Source: Gymnopus androsaceus JB14 (taxonomy: Eukaryota; Basidiomycota; Agaricomycetes; Agaricales; Omphalotaceae). Taken from it: 64,000 nt of DNA. How positions within the stretch are numbered: position 1 is the stretch's first letter; the number at the start of each line of letters is the position of its first letter. Below, one piece after another: positions 36,483 to 48,863 of the stretch. The notes under the pieces were generated by a model. The model searched no databases. It was not told the DNA's origin and saw only the letters and a list, made by a program, of their open reading frames with translations. A program made the position numbers and the translations under genes. The DNA is taken from positions 255,410-319,409 of the forward strand of contig ML769424.1 in assembly GCA_009733575.1 (NCBI GenBank), read 5' to 3'.

Positions 36483-37618
36483 TTAGAGAAAAGCGTATCC
36501 TTGTAGACACTTGTGGGCACATTGTTTGACACCTTGTTCGGCGCGTCGTTTAGCGCGTCGTTCGCGTTTGGTACGCCGTTTAGCCGCTTTAGATGGCTGG
36601 TTCGCTGGTACAGCACTGGGAGTTGTTTCGGTGCGTCGTTCAGCTGCTTTAGACGGCAGGTTTGCTGGTACAACACTGAGAATTGTTTCGGCGCCTTGTT
36701 CGCGTTTAGCACGCCGTTTGGCCGCTTTAGATGGCTGGTTTACTGATACAGCGCTGGGGCTTGATGATGATATTGTTAAAGAAACCATCATAAACTGCAA
36801 AGCGGGGATCAGTTGCAACCAGAGAGTAAGAGAGATGACGCGCCTGCAAGAAGACCGTGAGTTGAGTTGCTTGAAGAGACGGTGTGCCACAATCGCTAAC
36901 ACGAGCAGTAGAGTTAACGATTGTGTCACATCGAGCAATAGTTGACTCTGGCCAAACTTGTGGCGAAAGCGAGGATGGTTGGTTTTTCTTTGTCTGGGAG
37001 GCTTGAGAGATAGCTACGTCAGAGAACTGGTTCAATGACAGATACTACATATCACTCACAGACTTGTCGAACTTCAACAACACATTCTAGAGGTATATAC
37101 CCGACAAAAACATACTCGTCTTTGTCTTTCCAATGCTCCGGGATAACAGCGCCTAATGTCTTTGCTAATGAGCAAAGATTGTAACAAGTAACAGAAGGAT
37201 GTTTCTGAGGGTCGTACAGAATCTCCGCAATAGATACAACCGATTCATTCCTCCTCCTCAACGCTGCTGCCATGTTTTTAGCCTTAGCAGACGTTGATGC
37301 GGAAATGAGAGGAGAAGGAATGTGCCGATTGTTCCAATTGAGATGGTTCTGGAGGATCTCCTTTGCCGCACTTTTCTTTCCTACTGGATCAAATAAGAAA
37401 CCAGAAGCGCGAGCAGTGAACCCTTTTTGGTCGTCAAAGGCTGCACCTGAATGAGCCCCATAGGTGCGAAAGAGATGCAGAGGTTCCATGAGGAGTATTG
37501 TGCGGAGCTGAGGGTACTGGGAAAGCCCTGAAATTCCTGGAAATGTCCTTGTCGATATATATATTCTACTGGCCACACTTACGTCTTTGAGTTGATGTGT
37601 ATTTTCTACATCGAACAT
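36483..37618 (-). CDS. Hypothetical protein with repetitive basic tail
   Basis: Exon 1 (37618 to about 37065) encodes MFDVENTHQLKDVS, then LHLFRTYGAHSGAAFDDQKG, HLNWNNRHIPSPLIS and RRRNESVVSIAEIL. This pattern recalls the fungal DUF7587 domain (Arg near a Tyr/Ser motif, then H-L-x-W-x-N), but the match is from memory and weak. A GTGAGT..CCAG intron leads to FSDVAISQASQTKKNQPSS. The C-terminal frame (36770-36483) contains three imperfect repeats of PANQPSKAAKRR-type sequence and is strongly basic. The junction between the last two frames was not resolved. Confidence 0.45.
36560..36760. repeat. Three imperfect in-gene repeats (about 69-75 bp)
   Basis: The block GC(C/T)GCTTTAGA(T/C)GGC(T/A)GG followed by TT(C/T)(G/A)CTG recurs at about 36576, 36645 and 36719, coding the basic PSKAAKRR repeats on the minus strand. 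Confidence 0.75.
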
Positions 37619-37727
37619 TGTTATCGCAAAAGGTTCCGCAGTAAGCTGGAAACCTTAACCTTGTCGAAACCTGCTGACTATCAAGTTTCCTTCTCAAGTT
37701 CTATGAAATCACACCGCCAATAATTAT

Positions 37728-38359
37728 ATCACACCGCCAATGATTATACTTCAGCCAGGCTGAAGTACTGTGAGAAATGTATTATTTCAGTGCATAAGAT
37801 AAATGTACTTTTTCATACAAGTATATAAAATAAATATTTCACTGAACTTACGAAGGAATTACATTTAGACCCTCTGAATTTTGAATTTTAAACAGACTTC
37901 CAAAAGAGCGCTTTTCAATTGAGCTCTAAAAACAATAGTTTCGATGCAGACTGAATACTTTTGCTTCACAATAAGAGTGAAGCAACTATTTCAAAGAACC
38001 TTTCGGACAATACTTCGATTCTCGGGCCGATCCGGGCCGCTGCCAAACCGCACAGCGAAAGGCAATATTTCAGTGGAAAATTGAATTGTTCTCCGAAACA
38101 ATTACTTTCACTCTTATTGTGAAAGCAGGGCTTTCGAGTCCACATTGAATCTATTGTTTCCAGATCCGATTGAAAGCTTCTCTTTTGCACATCTATGTAA
38201 AGTTCTCAATTCAGAATGTCAGAATTCAATTTATTCATTGCTCTATTGAAATATACAACTTCTACATTTTTCTGAAAAAGTACACTTCATATAGGAATTG
38301 AAATAAGTTATTTCCCATTATGCTTCAGCCAAGCTGGAGCATGATTATTGGCAGTGTGT
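37728..38359. mobile_element. Long foldback element / MITE
   Basis: The left end (CACACCGCCAATGATTATAC, then TTCAGCC) matches the reverse complement of the right end (CACACTGCCAATAATCATGC, then TCCAGC). The similarity continues inward for nearly half the element, for example GTACTTTTTCA and CACAATAAGAGTGAA and their inverted partners. The centre is GC-rich (about 38023-38040). An extra partial copy of the left end lies about 19 bp further out. No ORF of transposase type. Target duplication is unclear (TAT or TA). Confidence 0.75.
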
Positions 38360-38859
38360 ATCATGCCAAAAGTACAAAAAAATCTGCTCAAACAAAATAC
38401 TAACTGATTCATACACTTTCATGTAAAAAATCGCTTATGAGCGAAAAATTGAATGAAATTTGATTATTCAGTTTTTGTTTGGATTGCTTATGGTCACGCA
38501 GTTGGCTTTTCAGAACAGAAGTTATATTTACACCCTGGATACGTGTGTTGGGCAAAGCTACAAGTATAGTAATTCTAATAGTGGATAAGTATACGGATGG
38601 TAGAATTGATACACAAGCCTGGGGGATAAAATTTCCGACAACCCATGCAAAGAAGTTGCAGGCACGTCAGAAATTTAGATGACAGGCCCAGAAGGTGCAA
38701 CCTAGCCAAGGCGCTGAGCTCCTAGGATTGATCTGGAAGAAGGTATCAAGGTAACTGAATTCTTTGGGAGACAAATCAATGTATGTATATTGTGTGTGTG
38801 CAATGTAGTCTGGAGCTAGCAAGAGATGTGTAGAACTGGCAAGTGGAAATGCTGCAAGC

Positions 38860-39681
38860 TTAGTATGGGGCTGACCGGTTGCAACACTGGAGATGGTCAT
38901 GGTAATTCTGTTGGGTGTGGTGATGGTGGAGGTGTATAGAGGCAAGGGAATCTAAGTTCCTCCAGTACTTGAGAAAGGCATTGGACTTCCAGCGTCCGAG
39001 AGCTTTGACAACATCCAGTGGCATGCCAGAGATGAGCAGATGGGTCATGCCTCCAATGCAAAAGCAGTGACCTGTCATTCTCAGTAGCCCTTTCAAAGAC
39101 CAGATGTTGTTACAGCGGGCAAGGAAGTCACTTTTGGTCAGGATGGTCAGGCTGTTGCATTCATCTCAGTATGCCATGAGAGGATGTTTGCTTCCCAAAT
39201 GGTTCACCTGGAGGTGATGGTGGAAGGTGCAGTTTGGGCAGGTATGTCCTGCTTGGGATGCCAGGATCACCTTTTCTCCCCTTGACTGAGCCATCTTGGT
39301 CTTTGGAAGGTGAAGGATGCACTCTCTGGTGTTGTTCAGAGGAAGCAGATCTACAACAGTGGGAAGGTCATTGTGGTTGAAATCAGAGATGAAAGGGGAA
39401 GAACCTAGAAGCTCGCCAGCATGCATTTGGCCAGCAAACAGAGCTTTTGCTGCTGCTGCGATTGCATGGTCCTTTCTGCACTTCCTGGACAGGTCTAGAC
39501 CTTTGTGGAGAATACACAGGTGGTCCTCTTTAACCGGCTCTCTCTCCTTCCTGAAAGGGGAGGTGGGAGCTTTGTGTTCTATGCCTGCAAGAACCCTACC
39601 AAGGTTTGCACCTCCTTTCCACTGTAGTCCTCTTCAAGCTACCCAACCTTTCACTGCCAATACCTTGGCCTTCACCATTGC
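38860..39681 (-). pseudogene. Tyrosine recombinase, C-terminal part (broken)
   Basis: The frame reads VKAKVLAVKGWVA-stop-RGLQWKGG, GIEHKAPTSPFRKER, AAAAKALFAGQMHAGELLG, LHLPKTKMAQSRGEKVILA and FLARCNNIWSL. The catalytic region follows: GHCFCIGGMTHLLISGMPLD then VVKALGRWKSNAFLKYWR. The catalytic Arg of the H-x-x-R motif (GHSFRIGG in relatives) is Cys here, and one in-frame stop precedes it, so it is inactive. Basidiomycete relatives are annotated as DNA breaking-rejoining enzymes or DIRS/Crypton recombinases. Confidence 0.75.
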
Positions 39682-39688
39682 TCCTGCT
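39682..39688. repeat. Target-site duplication TCCTGCT (left copy)
   Basis: It matches 56535-56541 exactly and flanks the 16.85-kb insertion in the recombinase ORF. Confidence 0.7.
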
Positions 39689-40030
39689 CACCTGTAGCAG
39701 CTACCTGATCACATCAGCATTGGGGAGTTGCCCAAGCACCCAGGTATAGGGCAGCTGGGGAGGATACAATCTCTTGGGCAAATGCCCAAAAGGATCATCT
39801 GGCATATTTATTAACACTGACATTGTGATTCAATCATTATCAATTACCATCCCTCTGTGATAAGACGGATGGGCTGGAGCCCTTACAGATTTGGTCCAGG
39901 ATGGTGCTTGATCCAAGTAAAATACTGGCAGCATAAGGATTAGAACCCTCAGCGCTTGCAGTATTAATCTCATGATATGCACATGGAAATGGGACACATT
40001 AACATCTCTGCCATTTGACTGATACATATG
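39689..40030 (+). repeat. Long terminal inverted repeat, left copy
   Basis: It shares an ordered set of blocks with 56060-56534 in inverse orientation: ATCACATCAGC, GCCCAAGCAC, AAAGGATCATCTGGCATATT, TCATTATCAATTACC, GGATGGGCTGGA, AGTAAAATA(C/T)TGGCAG, TCTCATGAT, and TAACATCT..CCATTTGA. Confidence 0.75.
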
Positions 40031-40194
40031 CAGTAGTGTAGTCAGGCTATAGTCCCGGCCTTGTCAGCACAAATAGAGATCAGCAAAGGAAATTGTTATA
40101 AACAGCTAGCTCTAGAGCAGTAATCATAGCTAAACAGTGAGTGAACCTACTGCTGAAAACCCTTCCCCTTCACTTTCTCCTTGAACAACCTGAC

Positions 40195-40199
40195 TTTAC
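40195..40199. repeat. Target-site duplication TTTAC (left copy)
   Basis: Identical to 47726-47730 on the other side of the Gypsy element. Confidence 0.85.
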
Positions 40200-40714
40200 T
40201 ATCACAAACCCCTTACTCACCTGCTATGGATTTGGAGGTTGGCAACAAAGGTAAAGCTGAGTGTGTAGAAAGAGAAGTGCTTGTGTGAAGACAATGAAGA
40301 TGTTATTGAGTCTGAGGTCTCTGAGCTCAGACCAGTCTACTTATATACAAAGGGACTGGGACCCCAGTTACTAATACATAAGACCCATGATACCTATCCA
40401 TGTGGGTCTGAAACAAGGGGTAGATCAACCCTGTTGGGATGGAGATAACATCTCCACAAGGGTGGAGCAACCCTGTTAGGATGGAGATAACATCTCTACA
40501 AGGGTTGGGTAGCCCTGCAAGGTGAAGATAACATCCCTGCAAGGGTTGAGTAGCCCTGCAAGGTGGAGATAACATCCCTGCAAGGGTTTGATGAAGTAGC
40601 TAAGAAGCATATGTACATCTATACTAGATAATAAAAGTGTCAAGATAATGCACTAAGATAAGATAATAAAATATGTCATAGATAAGATGTAATGAAATAG
40701 GGAAATCTGTGACA
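40200..40714 (-). repeat. 3' LTR of Gypsy element 1
   Basis: About 515 bp, nearly identical to 47252-47725. On the minus strand it starts TGTCACAGATTTCCC and ends TTTGTGATA. It contains four copies of a roughly 41-bp unit (CCCTG...GGAGATAACATC.CTGCAAGG; 40421-40587), one more than the other LTR. Confidence 0.9.
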
Positions 40715-40737
40715 TTACCCCCTCTTCAGGATCAAGC

Positions 40738-43700
40738 TCCGTTGAGAAGGCCAAATTCCATGGTATGTGTTTCCAAATTTTGTTTTTCATACTCTTTGAT
40801 TTTGCTTTGTGCATTCTTCAGATTGCCTTTGGGTTCCCAAGTATCCTGATCTCGAGTGAAGCCTTTCCATCTGACCAGATATTGTGTGGTTTTACTATGA
40901 ACTCAGTGTTGTAGAATTTTCTCAACTTCCCACTCCTCATTTCCACTTATATTAACTGGTTGAGGTGTGGGTCTCTTTTGTCCAACAATAGTTGGCTCAT
41001 TATAGGTGGCTAGCTTGCTGGCATGGAAGACAGGATGTATTGCGCGGTACTTGTCTGGTAACTCCAACCTGAATGTAACTTCAGACAACTTTTCAAGTAT
41101 CTTGAATGGTCCTTCATATCTAGGTTGGAGTGACCATTCTATGGTTTGATAATCTTTAAGATTTAGCAGCACTTTGTCTCCAGCTTTGAATGGAATGCTT
41201 TATACTCCTTGGTCATAGTACCACTTCATTCTTTCAGCAGCTAATTTTAGAGCAGCTTTTGCCTGCTCTTGAGCATCAAATCTTTGTTGCATCATGTCAC
41301 TGAGGTCAAATTTTAGACCTTCTTTTAGCAGTGTGGGACCTGCACGTGGGTGTCAACCATACTCCAAGAAGAATGGACTCTCCTTGGTACCTTCATGTGC
41401 TTGATTGCTATAAGCAAATTCTGCTGTACTTAGCAGTGTAGCCCAATCATTAAGATTGTAGTCAACATAGCACCTAAGATACTGTTCCAAAATCTGGTTA
41501 ACACGCTCTGTTTGACCATCTGTTTGAGGATGATATGCAGTAGACATAGTTGATTCAATTTGAAGTAGCTTGCACCATTCCTGGAAGACCTCAGCAGCAA
41601 ACTGAGTTCCTCTATCTGAAATGATCTGTAGTGGAAGTCCATGCAGGGGATAAATCCTGTCATAGAGTAATCTTGCCAGATCTTTTGCAGAGAACTTGTT
41701 TGTGATTGGGAAGAAGTGTGCTCTCTTGGTTAAGCGATCTACTACTACACAGATTGCATCATACTCTCCAGATTTGGGTAATTGAGTAATGAGATCAATG
41801 GAAATTATTTCCCAAGGTCCATTAGGCACCTTGTTTGGTTGTAAAGTCCCAAAAGGCTGTTGTGGGTGATTTTTCATCCGCTGGCACATATCACAGCCTG
41901 TAACATAATGTTTCACAAAGATTGACATCCCTGGCCACCAATAATTTCTAGAGACAAGTTCATATGTTTTCCACCTGCCTGGGTGTCCAGCTGATGGTAA
42001 ATCATGATGGATTTGGACAATTCTTCTTCAAAGATGATCATATTTACTTTTTGGGATATAGACTTTCCCTCTATAGAGTAGCAGTCCATTTTCATAATTC
42101 CACTCTTCAAGAGATTTTTTAAACTCTTGTGGTCCAGATGTGAGAAGTGATTTGTAATCCTTCGTTACTTCATCTGATAATAAAGCTCCTTTGACCTCTC
42201 TTAGGATCTGTTCATCATTGACAGGCAATTCATGAGTAGCCTCAATTGCTTGAATGGCAAAAAATTCAGGCTTGAGCAGTGTTTGATCACTGTTATCAAG
42301 GTTTACTCCCTCCTCATGATCTGGCCTCCTGGAGAGAGGGTCTTCAGCTTGCATTGTTTTTCCAGGTTTATGTTTGAGAGCAAAGTTAAATTGTGTGAGG
42401 TATAAAGACCATCGTGCTTGTCTCCTTGTTAACTTTTGGGCTGTTTTGAAATAAGTCAAATTCTGATGATCTAACCAAATCTCAAATTTTTCTGGATGAC
42501 CTTCCAAGTAGTGCCTATACTCTTCTAATGCTCGAATAATTGCAAGCAATTCCTTGTCATATATCTCATAGTTGAACTCATGCACACTGAGTGACTTGGA
42601 ATAGAAGGCTACTGGATGCCACAGATTATCATCCGGGTCCAATTGGTACAAGACTGCTCCAACAGCAAAGTCACTTGCATCAGTAGCTAGTCTGAAAGGA
42701 TTAAAGTCATCAGGAATTCGTAGAATTGGGGCTGAGGTAAAAGCCTGTTTCAGTGCTTCAAAAGCTTGTTGCTGTTCCTCACCCCAAGCCCAAGGTTGGT
42801 CCTTCTTGGTTAGATCTGTGAGTGGCCTTGCAATCTTGGCAAAGTCTTTAATGAACCTTCTATAGAAATTTGCAAAGCCTAAGAAAGCTTGTACATGTTT
42901 AACTTTCAGTGGTTCAGGCCGCTCTAGAACTCCAGCAAGTTTCTTTGGGTCCATTGAAACATGACCCTTAGAAATAATCATTCTGAGGTACTCAATGCTA
43001 CCTTTTTCAAAAAAGCATTTTTCAGCCTTTGCATAGAGATCATTGTCTCGAAGTCTTTGCAGCACTTCTTTGACAATTTCTCTGTGTTCCTTTTTATCAT
43101 TTCCAAAGATGAGGATGTCATCCAGATACACCATGACCTGTCCTTTACAAATCAAGTCTCCCAAGATGACATTCATCATTGCTTGGAATGTTGCAGGTGC
43201 ATTGGAGAATCCAAAGTACATCACTGTTGCCTCAAATAGACCTCTTTTTGTAGTAAATGCTGTTTTCCATTCATCACCCTCTCTAATACAAACATTATTA
43301 TATCCCCACCATAGATCAATTTTGGTGAAAATAGATGCTTGACTTAATGCATCAATCAGATCTGAGATTCGAGGAATTGGGTAGCAATTTTTTACAGTGA
43401 TGTCATTAAGTGCATGGTAATCCATACATGGACAGAGACCTCCATCATGCTTTTTTACAAAGAAGAAAGGTGCTGCAATGGGACATTGAGAAGGTCGGAT
43501 ATAACCTTTTCTGAGTTCTTCATCAATCCATTCATCCAATGAGTTTCTTTCCTTTAGAGACAATGGATAGACCTTCGCTGGTTTTGGAAGCATTGCTCCT
43601 TCCACAAAATTAATTGGGTGGCCGTATGCTTTACATTCTGGCATTTGCTCTGATTTTTTCTTTGAAAAGATGGTGCCATAATCATGTAACCATGGTGGCA

Positions 43701-44493
43701 CATGGAGCTTCCATTTAATGGTGTCCTTATCTTCCTCATCATTTTCCTCATCCATGTCATTTTCATCTAACATGGTGGCAACAACTGCAGCTTGTGTGTT
43801 ACTATGTGGATCATTAATATCAATCCAATTTATATATGGATTTTCACAGTCCTCTTCTCCTAATATGTCCAGTGAAGATTCCCATGGTAAATCCTGCTCA
43901 AGTTGAAGTTCGTCAGCTCCTGCTTCAACAAGTTGTATTTTACGGGTTCTGTTGGCACAGATCTCTAGACACCTGGTGAATGCCCATTCCCCTGATTGCC
44001 AGTCAATTTCAGGATTATGTTTATGGAGATAGGAGTAGCCAATCATCATATCCTTGTCCCCTAACTGGGTGACATAAAGATACTGTACTGTTTTATGTGT
44101 ACCAATTTGCAGGTATGCATGGACATACTCTTTAATGTCTCTAGAAACATTGAGTGTTCCATCCACATTCTTTACAACATACAGTGTTGCCAACTTATTT
44201 GTTACCAGGTGGTTTCTTTCAACAAATGATTTGTCGATGAAATTTGTTGTTGTTGCTCCAGAGTCAACCAGAGCCTTGGCCTGCACTTTCATACCATATA
44301 CCCAAAGTGTAACTAGAAGTTTAAATGACATTTTCTTGTTGCAAGCAATATTATTTACACAAAATTCTAGTACTACTTTATCTGATTTATTATCAGGGCT
44401 GACAGGTATACTACTTCCACACTGTAGATTGCAGACAATCTCCTCTACAGTGCATCCGGAAAATCCACTTCGGATTGTTGACTTCTTGCCCAT
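40738..44493 (-). pseudogene. Gypsy 1 pol (protease-RT-RNase H-integrase-chromodomain), broken
   Basis: The main frame 44493-42028 has protease (ALVDSGATTTNFID), RT (FTKIDLWWGYNN, MVYLDDILIFG) and RNase H (LATDASDFAVGAVL; EFNYEIYDKELLAI). It stops within the zinc-finger linker and resumes: H-x-x-x-H, CDMCQRMKNH, integrase core (SIDLITQLP, SDRGTQFA, AYHPQTDGQTERVNQ) at 41928-41353. It then continues to the chromodomain (YLVRWKGFTRDQDTWEP). Four in-frame stops (about 42028, 41353, 41203, 40903) fit CGA-to-TGA or CAA-to-TAA change. RT active-site YLDD is intact. Confidence 0.9.
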
Positions 44494-46747
44494 CTGGGTC
44501 GACTCGTCAGTCTTGAAGGTCCCACCTGCACTTCATCGATTTGTGCAGTTGTCCCCTTTGCGGTGGACTTGGGTTCAACTATCTCGGGGATGCTCGCAGT
44601 GTTGACATTGAGAGTTCCAGCTGGGGTATCTGGCTTCTCTAAGTCTAGTTCATTGAGAAATTCCAACAAACGGGTTTTGAGGGTCCTTGGTCCAGGGCCC
44701 CCTTGTGTAGGTTGTCCTCCTTTATTTCCTTGTCCGTATGCTGATGGAGATGATGAAGAGGGTTTGAAAACAGGTTGCTTGCCTTCATTACCAGGCTTGT
44801 CATAACAATCAGGAGTATTGTGAGTTTTTGCCTTTGTTTTAAAGCCTTTTCCAGCGCATATTTGGCAATGTCTCTTTTTGGACTCCTGTGAATTAACCTG
44901 TTCAGGAGCCTTTGCCCTTACTCTTTTTTGCCATATCTATCTCCATTGCATTTGGATCATTATTGCCATTGCTTTTGGTGTTATTGCTAGTGCCAAAGAT
45001 TGAACTCTTAGTCTTCTCTGGGTATAAGGCTTTGTATGCAGTGAGAAGAAGCTCCAAGTATTCTTCCCAAACTTCTGGTGTCTTTTCAGAAATCTCCAAT
45101 ATAATGAGTGCATTTTCGCAACTCTGGAGAAATGACACTGCGCAGCTTGTCAATGTGGATTCTATCCTCATATTCAACAATGCATGCAAGAGTGCAATAT
45201 TGTTCTGCATACTTGATGAAATCTTTATTAGCCAAAGCCTTGTTATTCCAGAGTGCCGTAAGTTCATCTTTAGCTCCTTCTTTATCATCTCGGCGACCAT
45301 AGATGGCATTCAGCTCATTAACAAATTTGCTCCATGCACCCAAGTCTTTTCCCTGCCTATTGTCATCAAAGTATTTCCTCATGTATGTTGTAGCAGGTGA
45401 ACGCAAGTGGGTAAGTGCAGTTACAATTTTTTGGTGATCTGTAACAATGCCTGATGAGGAACAGTACAAGGCTACTTGATTCAACCAATCTTCCAAAGAC
45501 ATTTTATTGTCTGTTCCAGAAAAGGTTGGTGGTCAGGAATTTTAAGGCCTCTGAAGGGTCCAGCACCAGAGTCAGCAGGGAGTCTGTCCAGCTGAGCTTT
45601 ATAAGCTCGGAGCAGCTTTGCTTGAGTTTCTACTATCTGGCGAAGGCTTTTGACTTCCTCCTTTAGAGCCTCCTGAGTATGAATGGTTGTGGTAAATGTC
45701 TCATTCATGAACTCAGTGATTCCAGTGACGTTTAGATCAATGTAATTCTTGACTGTTGCAGTTGTGGTCTCATGGGAATTACGGAATAATTGCCCCACTT
45801 GGTTTTGCTTATCAACAGAGTCAAAGCCAATGACTGACATGTCTACTCCAGCTGAGACATGACATGCCCAGTTGTTGACATCTTCAATGATGGCAGTGTT
45901 GGGTTGGTATGGTGTGTAGGAGGCCATTTCTGCTTCTCCTTAATTAGCCAATTATTTATAATGAATAAAGAAAGCAGAATGAAAATAAAATGCATTGCCA
46001 GTTACATGCCAGAATGTTTTTTTTTTATGGTAAAGTAATATCTAGATCATCCAGCTCCTTGCAGATTTCTGGAAATCTATCTGCTAAGTTTACAAATGAT
46101 ACTCTTCCAATCTTCTTCAAAGCTCCACTCAGCCCTCTCCATTGAGCATTTGTCATAGTATGCCCAATGGTATCCAATTTTTTCTCTAACTTCTCCAACC
46201 TCTGAAAACAGTCCCACAGTCTGATTCCAACCTTTGGGGAAACAGTGATGGGAAGCCCAAGCTTCTGTTTCTCAGCTTCAGCATTAAGCTTTGTAACAAT
46301 GGGTTGGAGTCTGATGATGGTAGCCACAAGGTTGGGCTTAAGCTCTTCAATTCAAAGAAGTAGCTTTGATTTATGGAATTAGAGATTATTGGGAATAGGT
46401 GGAGGAATCTGGATAGGAGATGATGATGCTGGTGGATCAGAGATTCTGTCAATAAGTGGGATTGGTGGATCACTGAGGCAATCTTCCAAGCTACATTTTT
46501 CCATTGTTAAACAGGAAAGGAGGGACAGAGTTTCCCTCTCCTCCTGGTGATAGGAAGCAAGCTCTAGCCTCTGCTCCAAGGTAAGGGGTGGCATATAGGA
46601 GAGGTCAAAGGTAACAGGATGTTTTTGATATCTAGGAGCTCCAACATGGGAAAACTTGGCTTTGTTGGCCTTGGATGGTTTTATGACCTCATAAAGGCCT
46701 GTGGATTTGTCCATCGCCATGATAGAGCCTCGTGGAATTTTTGGCAT
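44445..46747 (-). pseudogene. Gypsy 1 gag, broken by frameshifts
   Basis: Successive frames encode an N-terminal segment (MPKIPRGSIMAMDKSTGLYE), a helical part with KLEKKLDTIGHTMTNAQWRG, and a coiled coil (EALKEEVKSLRQIVETQAKL). The capsid-type block (SLEDWLNQVALYCSSSGI; FDDNRQGKDLGAWSKF) and a zinc knuckle (CQICAGKGF..HNTPDC) follow. One-nt shifts near 45535 and 45130 break the frame. The gag end overlaps the pol frame by about 50 nt. Confidence 0.8.
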
Positions 46748-47251
46748 AATAACTGTTAAGCAAATGGCATAAGTACAGTGTCTCTATTTCAGCAGACAAG
46801 GTACAAGAAGGAAAAAAGGTTCCAAGTTGTGTTGTGTGTTTTGATGGTCTTCATCATCAATGGGTAAGGGATCTCTACATGTTCCCTTCATGTAGCAAAT
46901 GAGTTTGGAAGTTGTATTGCACAACATCCTATACTTGCACAAGTCTGAGTGCTGTCAGTACCATAAGGCTGAGCACCAGGCAGAACTTGTTTATACACTG
47001 CATAAAGCAATGAAAGCAAGTAACCCTAACTGCCTAGGGTCCGGCATAAAGGTCAGCATGTAGTATATGTAACTACCCTCTAAGATAAGAGGTGCCTCCC
47101 AAGAATAACAAGTGTCCTTTTCGGCAACAGTGTCATGAAATCCCCCAGAGCCCATTGACTTGAAGCCAGACAGCACAACCTGCAAACAAGGATTCCTACC
47201 TGTTGCCCTTGGCAGCAACAACAGGTAGCAAAGAAGCAAGACTCAATAAAC

Positions 47252-47725
47252 TATCACAAATCCCTTACTCACCTGCTATGGATTTGGAGGTTGGCAACAA
47301 AGGTAAAGCTGAGTGTGTAGAAAGAGAAGTGCTTGTGTGAAGACAATGAAGATGTTATTGAGTCTGAGGTCTCTGAGCTCAGACCAGTCTACTTATATAC
47401 AAAGGGACTGGGACCCCAGTCACTACTACATAAGACCCATGATACCTATCCATGTGGGTCTGAAATAAGGGGTAGATCAACCCTGTTGGGATGGAGATAA
47501 CATCTCTACAAGGGTGGAGCAACCCTGTTAGGATGGAGATAACATCTCTACAAGGGTTGGGTAACCCTGCAAGGTGAAGATAACATCCCTGCAAGGGTTT
47601 GATGAAGTAGCTAAGAAGCATATGTACATCTATACTAGATAATAAAAGTGTCAAGATAATGCACTAAGATAAGATAATAAAATATGTCATAGATAAGATA
47701 TAATGAAATAGGGAAATCTGTGACA
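47252..47725 (-). repeat. 5' LTR of Gypsy element 1
   Basis: About 474 bp; it differs from the other LTR by one missing internal 41-bp unit and a few substitutions. Confidence 0.9.
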
Positions 47726-47730
47726 TTTAC
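47726..47730. repeat. Target-site duplication TTTAC (right copy)
   Basis: Matches 40195-40199. Confidence 0.85.
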
Positions 47731-48380
47731 CTCACTTCTCTTACTGAAATTTGGCAGAACAATGATTGTGAATGAGATGGGCTGCACACAAAGTCAAAGC
47801 CACTTTCCTGGTCTGGGGATGCTCAAACTATATGGGAATGGGAGGCACCATTGAGCGTTGAGCTGGAGTTGGAAGCAGATGATTTGGACAAAATATTGGC
47901 ATGACAATGGACTTGGGCAGACTCATCAGTGGCAATGAAAGTATTTATGACTTTATGTGCTGGCTGCTTGAGAGACAACACAGAATCTGAGTAGAGTCAA
48001 GGTAGATTCCATGCACAGTTAACCTGAATGCATTATTCACCGAAATTGTCCTAGAATTTAGGTCATTTTGAGATGATGATATTGAGAAAAGGGTTGGGGT
48101 GTAATCCATATCCTCAAGGCCACTGCTGTAATCATAGACCTATTGCGAAGACAGAGGAGCTGGAGTAGCTGAACATCAATGATGACCTTTCTGGAAGGTG
48201 CAGGTGGTGGTAGATGTCAAGTCCATTGAGTCTCTAGGAGAATTGATGCTATTTGTTTGTGGGCTCTTCAAGGAGAGCGGAGGAATAGTACAGATGGCAC
48301 TTGTACCATGTGCAGATGGATATGATCCATGGAGACCATTGATATGATCTGGAGATGGAGATAGTATTTTTGCTAATGGT
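47731..48380. other. Native sequence of the large TIR element, no gene seen
   Basis: No ORF of note between the Gypsy and hAT insertions; CpG-poor like its surroundings. Confidence 0.5.
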
Positions 48381-48863
48381 CCCAGTTCTAGTGTGTGGCT
48401 TGGGCCGGGTTGGGTACCCCAAACCCCAGCCCAACTCAGACCCAGGTAGTCACCTGTACCCAGATAGATGGGTCTGGGTTACCCATGTATGTCAGATACA
48501 GTTTTTCTTGAACCTGGGTGTCACTCATAATAATAGCACTAAAGGTCTTTTCATATAGTAGGAACAATACCAAAATATACAATACTACAAAATTTCATCA
48601 TCTATTAATTCAATAAGTCCATCATCATCATTCATAGCATCTGAAAGCAAAAAACTAAGCAACTCCTCATTTGAGACATAATCTTCACAAGACCAATCTC
48701 TGAAGCACATGAGAGTGCGAATAGTATCAGCATGAAGTTGGTTATGGAGATGGGATATAAGAATGCAACCATGGGAGAACATCCATTCAACAGCAACAGA
48801 GGAAGCTAATAAATGAATGTTAGAAATGCACATGAAAATGATCAGTGAAATATGCACCAGGTA

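Larger units (their letters stand above)
40200..47725 (-). mobile_element. Chromodomain Ty3/Gypsy LTR retrotransposon, full length, decayed
   Basis: Two LTRs flanked by the 5-bp duplication TTTAC. Minus-strand order is gag, protease, RT, RNase H, integrase, chromodomain, as in chromoviruses. A purine tract (GAAGAGGGGGTAA on the minus strand) sits directly before the 3' LTR at 40714. Gag carries frameshifts and pol several stops, so it is non-autonomous. Confidence 0.9.

Noticed and set aside
36511..36945. Long plus-strand ORFs over the repeats
   Set aside because: Antisense to the repetitive basic tail; open only because the repeat unit lacks stops on both strands.
44445..44493. Programmed -1 frameshift at the gag/pol overlap
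   Set aside because: An overlap exists, but gag is already frameshifted by decay and no slippery heptamer was confirmed.
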